Origin: Chryseobacterium sp. 52
GTDB lineage: Bacteria > Bacteroidota > Bacteroidia > Flavobacteriales > Weeksellaceae
Direction: 5' to 3'
DNA length: 64,000 bases
Assembly: GCF_002754245.1 (NCBI RefSeq)
Contig: NZ_PEEX01000001.1
Span: 5,064,001-5,128,000, forward strand
A program made the translations under genes and the position numbers. Position 1 is the first letter of the stretch, and every line of letters starts with the position of its first letter. The notes below the pieces were generated by a model. The model ran no database searches. It saw only the letters and a list, made by a program, of their open reading frames with translations, and was not told the DNA's origin. Shown in pieces: positions 63,981-64,000 of the stretch.

Positions 63981-64000
63981 TCTTGGGTGAATGAGGGGTC

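Noticed and set aside
1-64000. tRNA, rRNA, CRISPR, prophage or plasmid features
   Set aside because: No cloverleaf-like, regularly spaced repeat, integrase or phage structural gene was found when reading both strands.

Overview
The window reads as ordinary chromosome from a member of the Flavobacteriia, most likely Chryseobacterium or a close Weeksellaceae relative. The evidence is low G+C content, TAnnTTTG-type -7 promoter boxes, several secreted proteins ending in type IX secretion (T9SS) type A C-terminal domains, Bacteroidota-specific small families (DUF2480, DUF3276, DUF6048/DUF6452, the 39-residue ribosomal protein THX), and a pair of small HTH genes that I recall as multi-copy in Chryseobacterium. 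I see no tRNA, rRNA, CRISPR array, prophage or complete insertion sequence.

Layout. 0-5.7 kb (minus): histidine degradation genes hutI and hutG, with a DUF695 gene and a BCCT transporter between them. 5.9-9.0 kb (plus): ruvB, a PaiB-like flavin protein, a metallo-beta-lactamase-fold hydrolase and coaE, packed as one operon ending in a clear terminator. 9.1-22.3 kb (minus): three very large secreted T9SS proteins. Two are reprolysin-like metalloproteases. The one between them is a protease-free chain of fibronectin III and GEVEDY modules. 22.5-30.6 kb (minus): an outer-membrane-type protein and lipoprotein pair, rlmD, a thioredoxin-fold lipoprotein without its cysteines, and sdhC-sdhA-sdhB. 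30.7-35.0 kb (minus): a ComEC-type channel protein, a GH99-like glycosidase and lpxB. 35.2-41.7 kb: DUF2480, a membrane glycosyltransferase-like protein, DUF937, THX, a MATE exporter, an ankyrin protein and aspS.

41.9-48.2 kb is more variable. It has two HTH genes, three secreted repeat proteins (two of them a recent tandem duplication) and a divergent TPR/LuxR-type regulator. 48.3-54.4 kb returns to housekeeping: an MscS channel, an SDR enzyme, the nusB-DUF1573-yajC operon, an ABC exporter and DUF3276. 54.6-64 kb is again secreted or accessory: an M1 aminopeptidase with a T9SS tail, an unrecognised 343-aa protein, a double beta-propeller (Reg_prop plus seven RCC1 repeats) with a T9SS tail, and a 791-aa secreted protein with a toroid-like N-terminus and FG-GAP-like repeats. 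The minus-strand genes of this last block end in almost the same terminator hairpin, seen four times.

The strongest leads for something new are four. They are the mosaic tandem surface-protein locus with its neighbouring regulator (42.9-48.2 kb), the shared-terminator secreted-gene block (56.7-64 kb), the paired hairpin repeats in the rlmD leader (25.1-25.2 kb), and the cysteine-free TlpA-like lipoprotein. I found no single convincing new defence or mobile system. Functions are read from sequence motifs and family knowledge; no database search was run.
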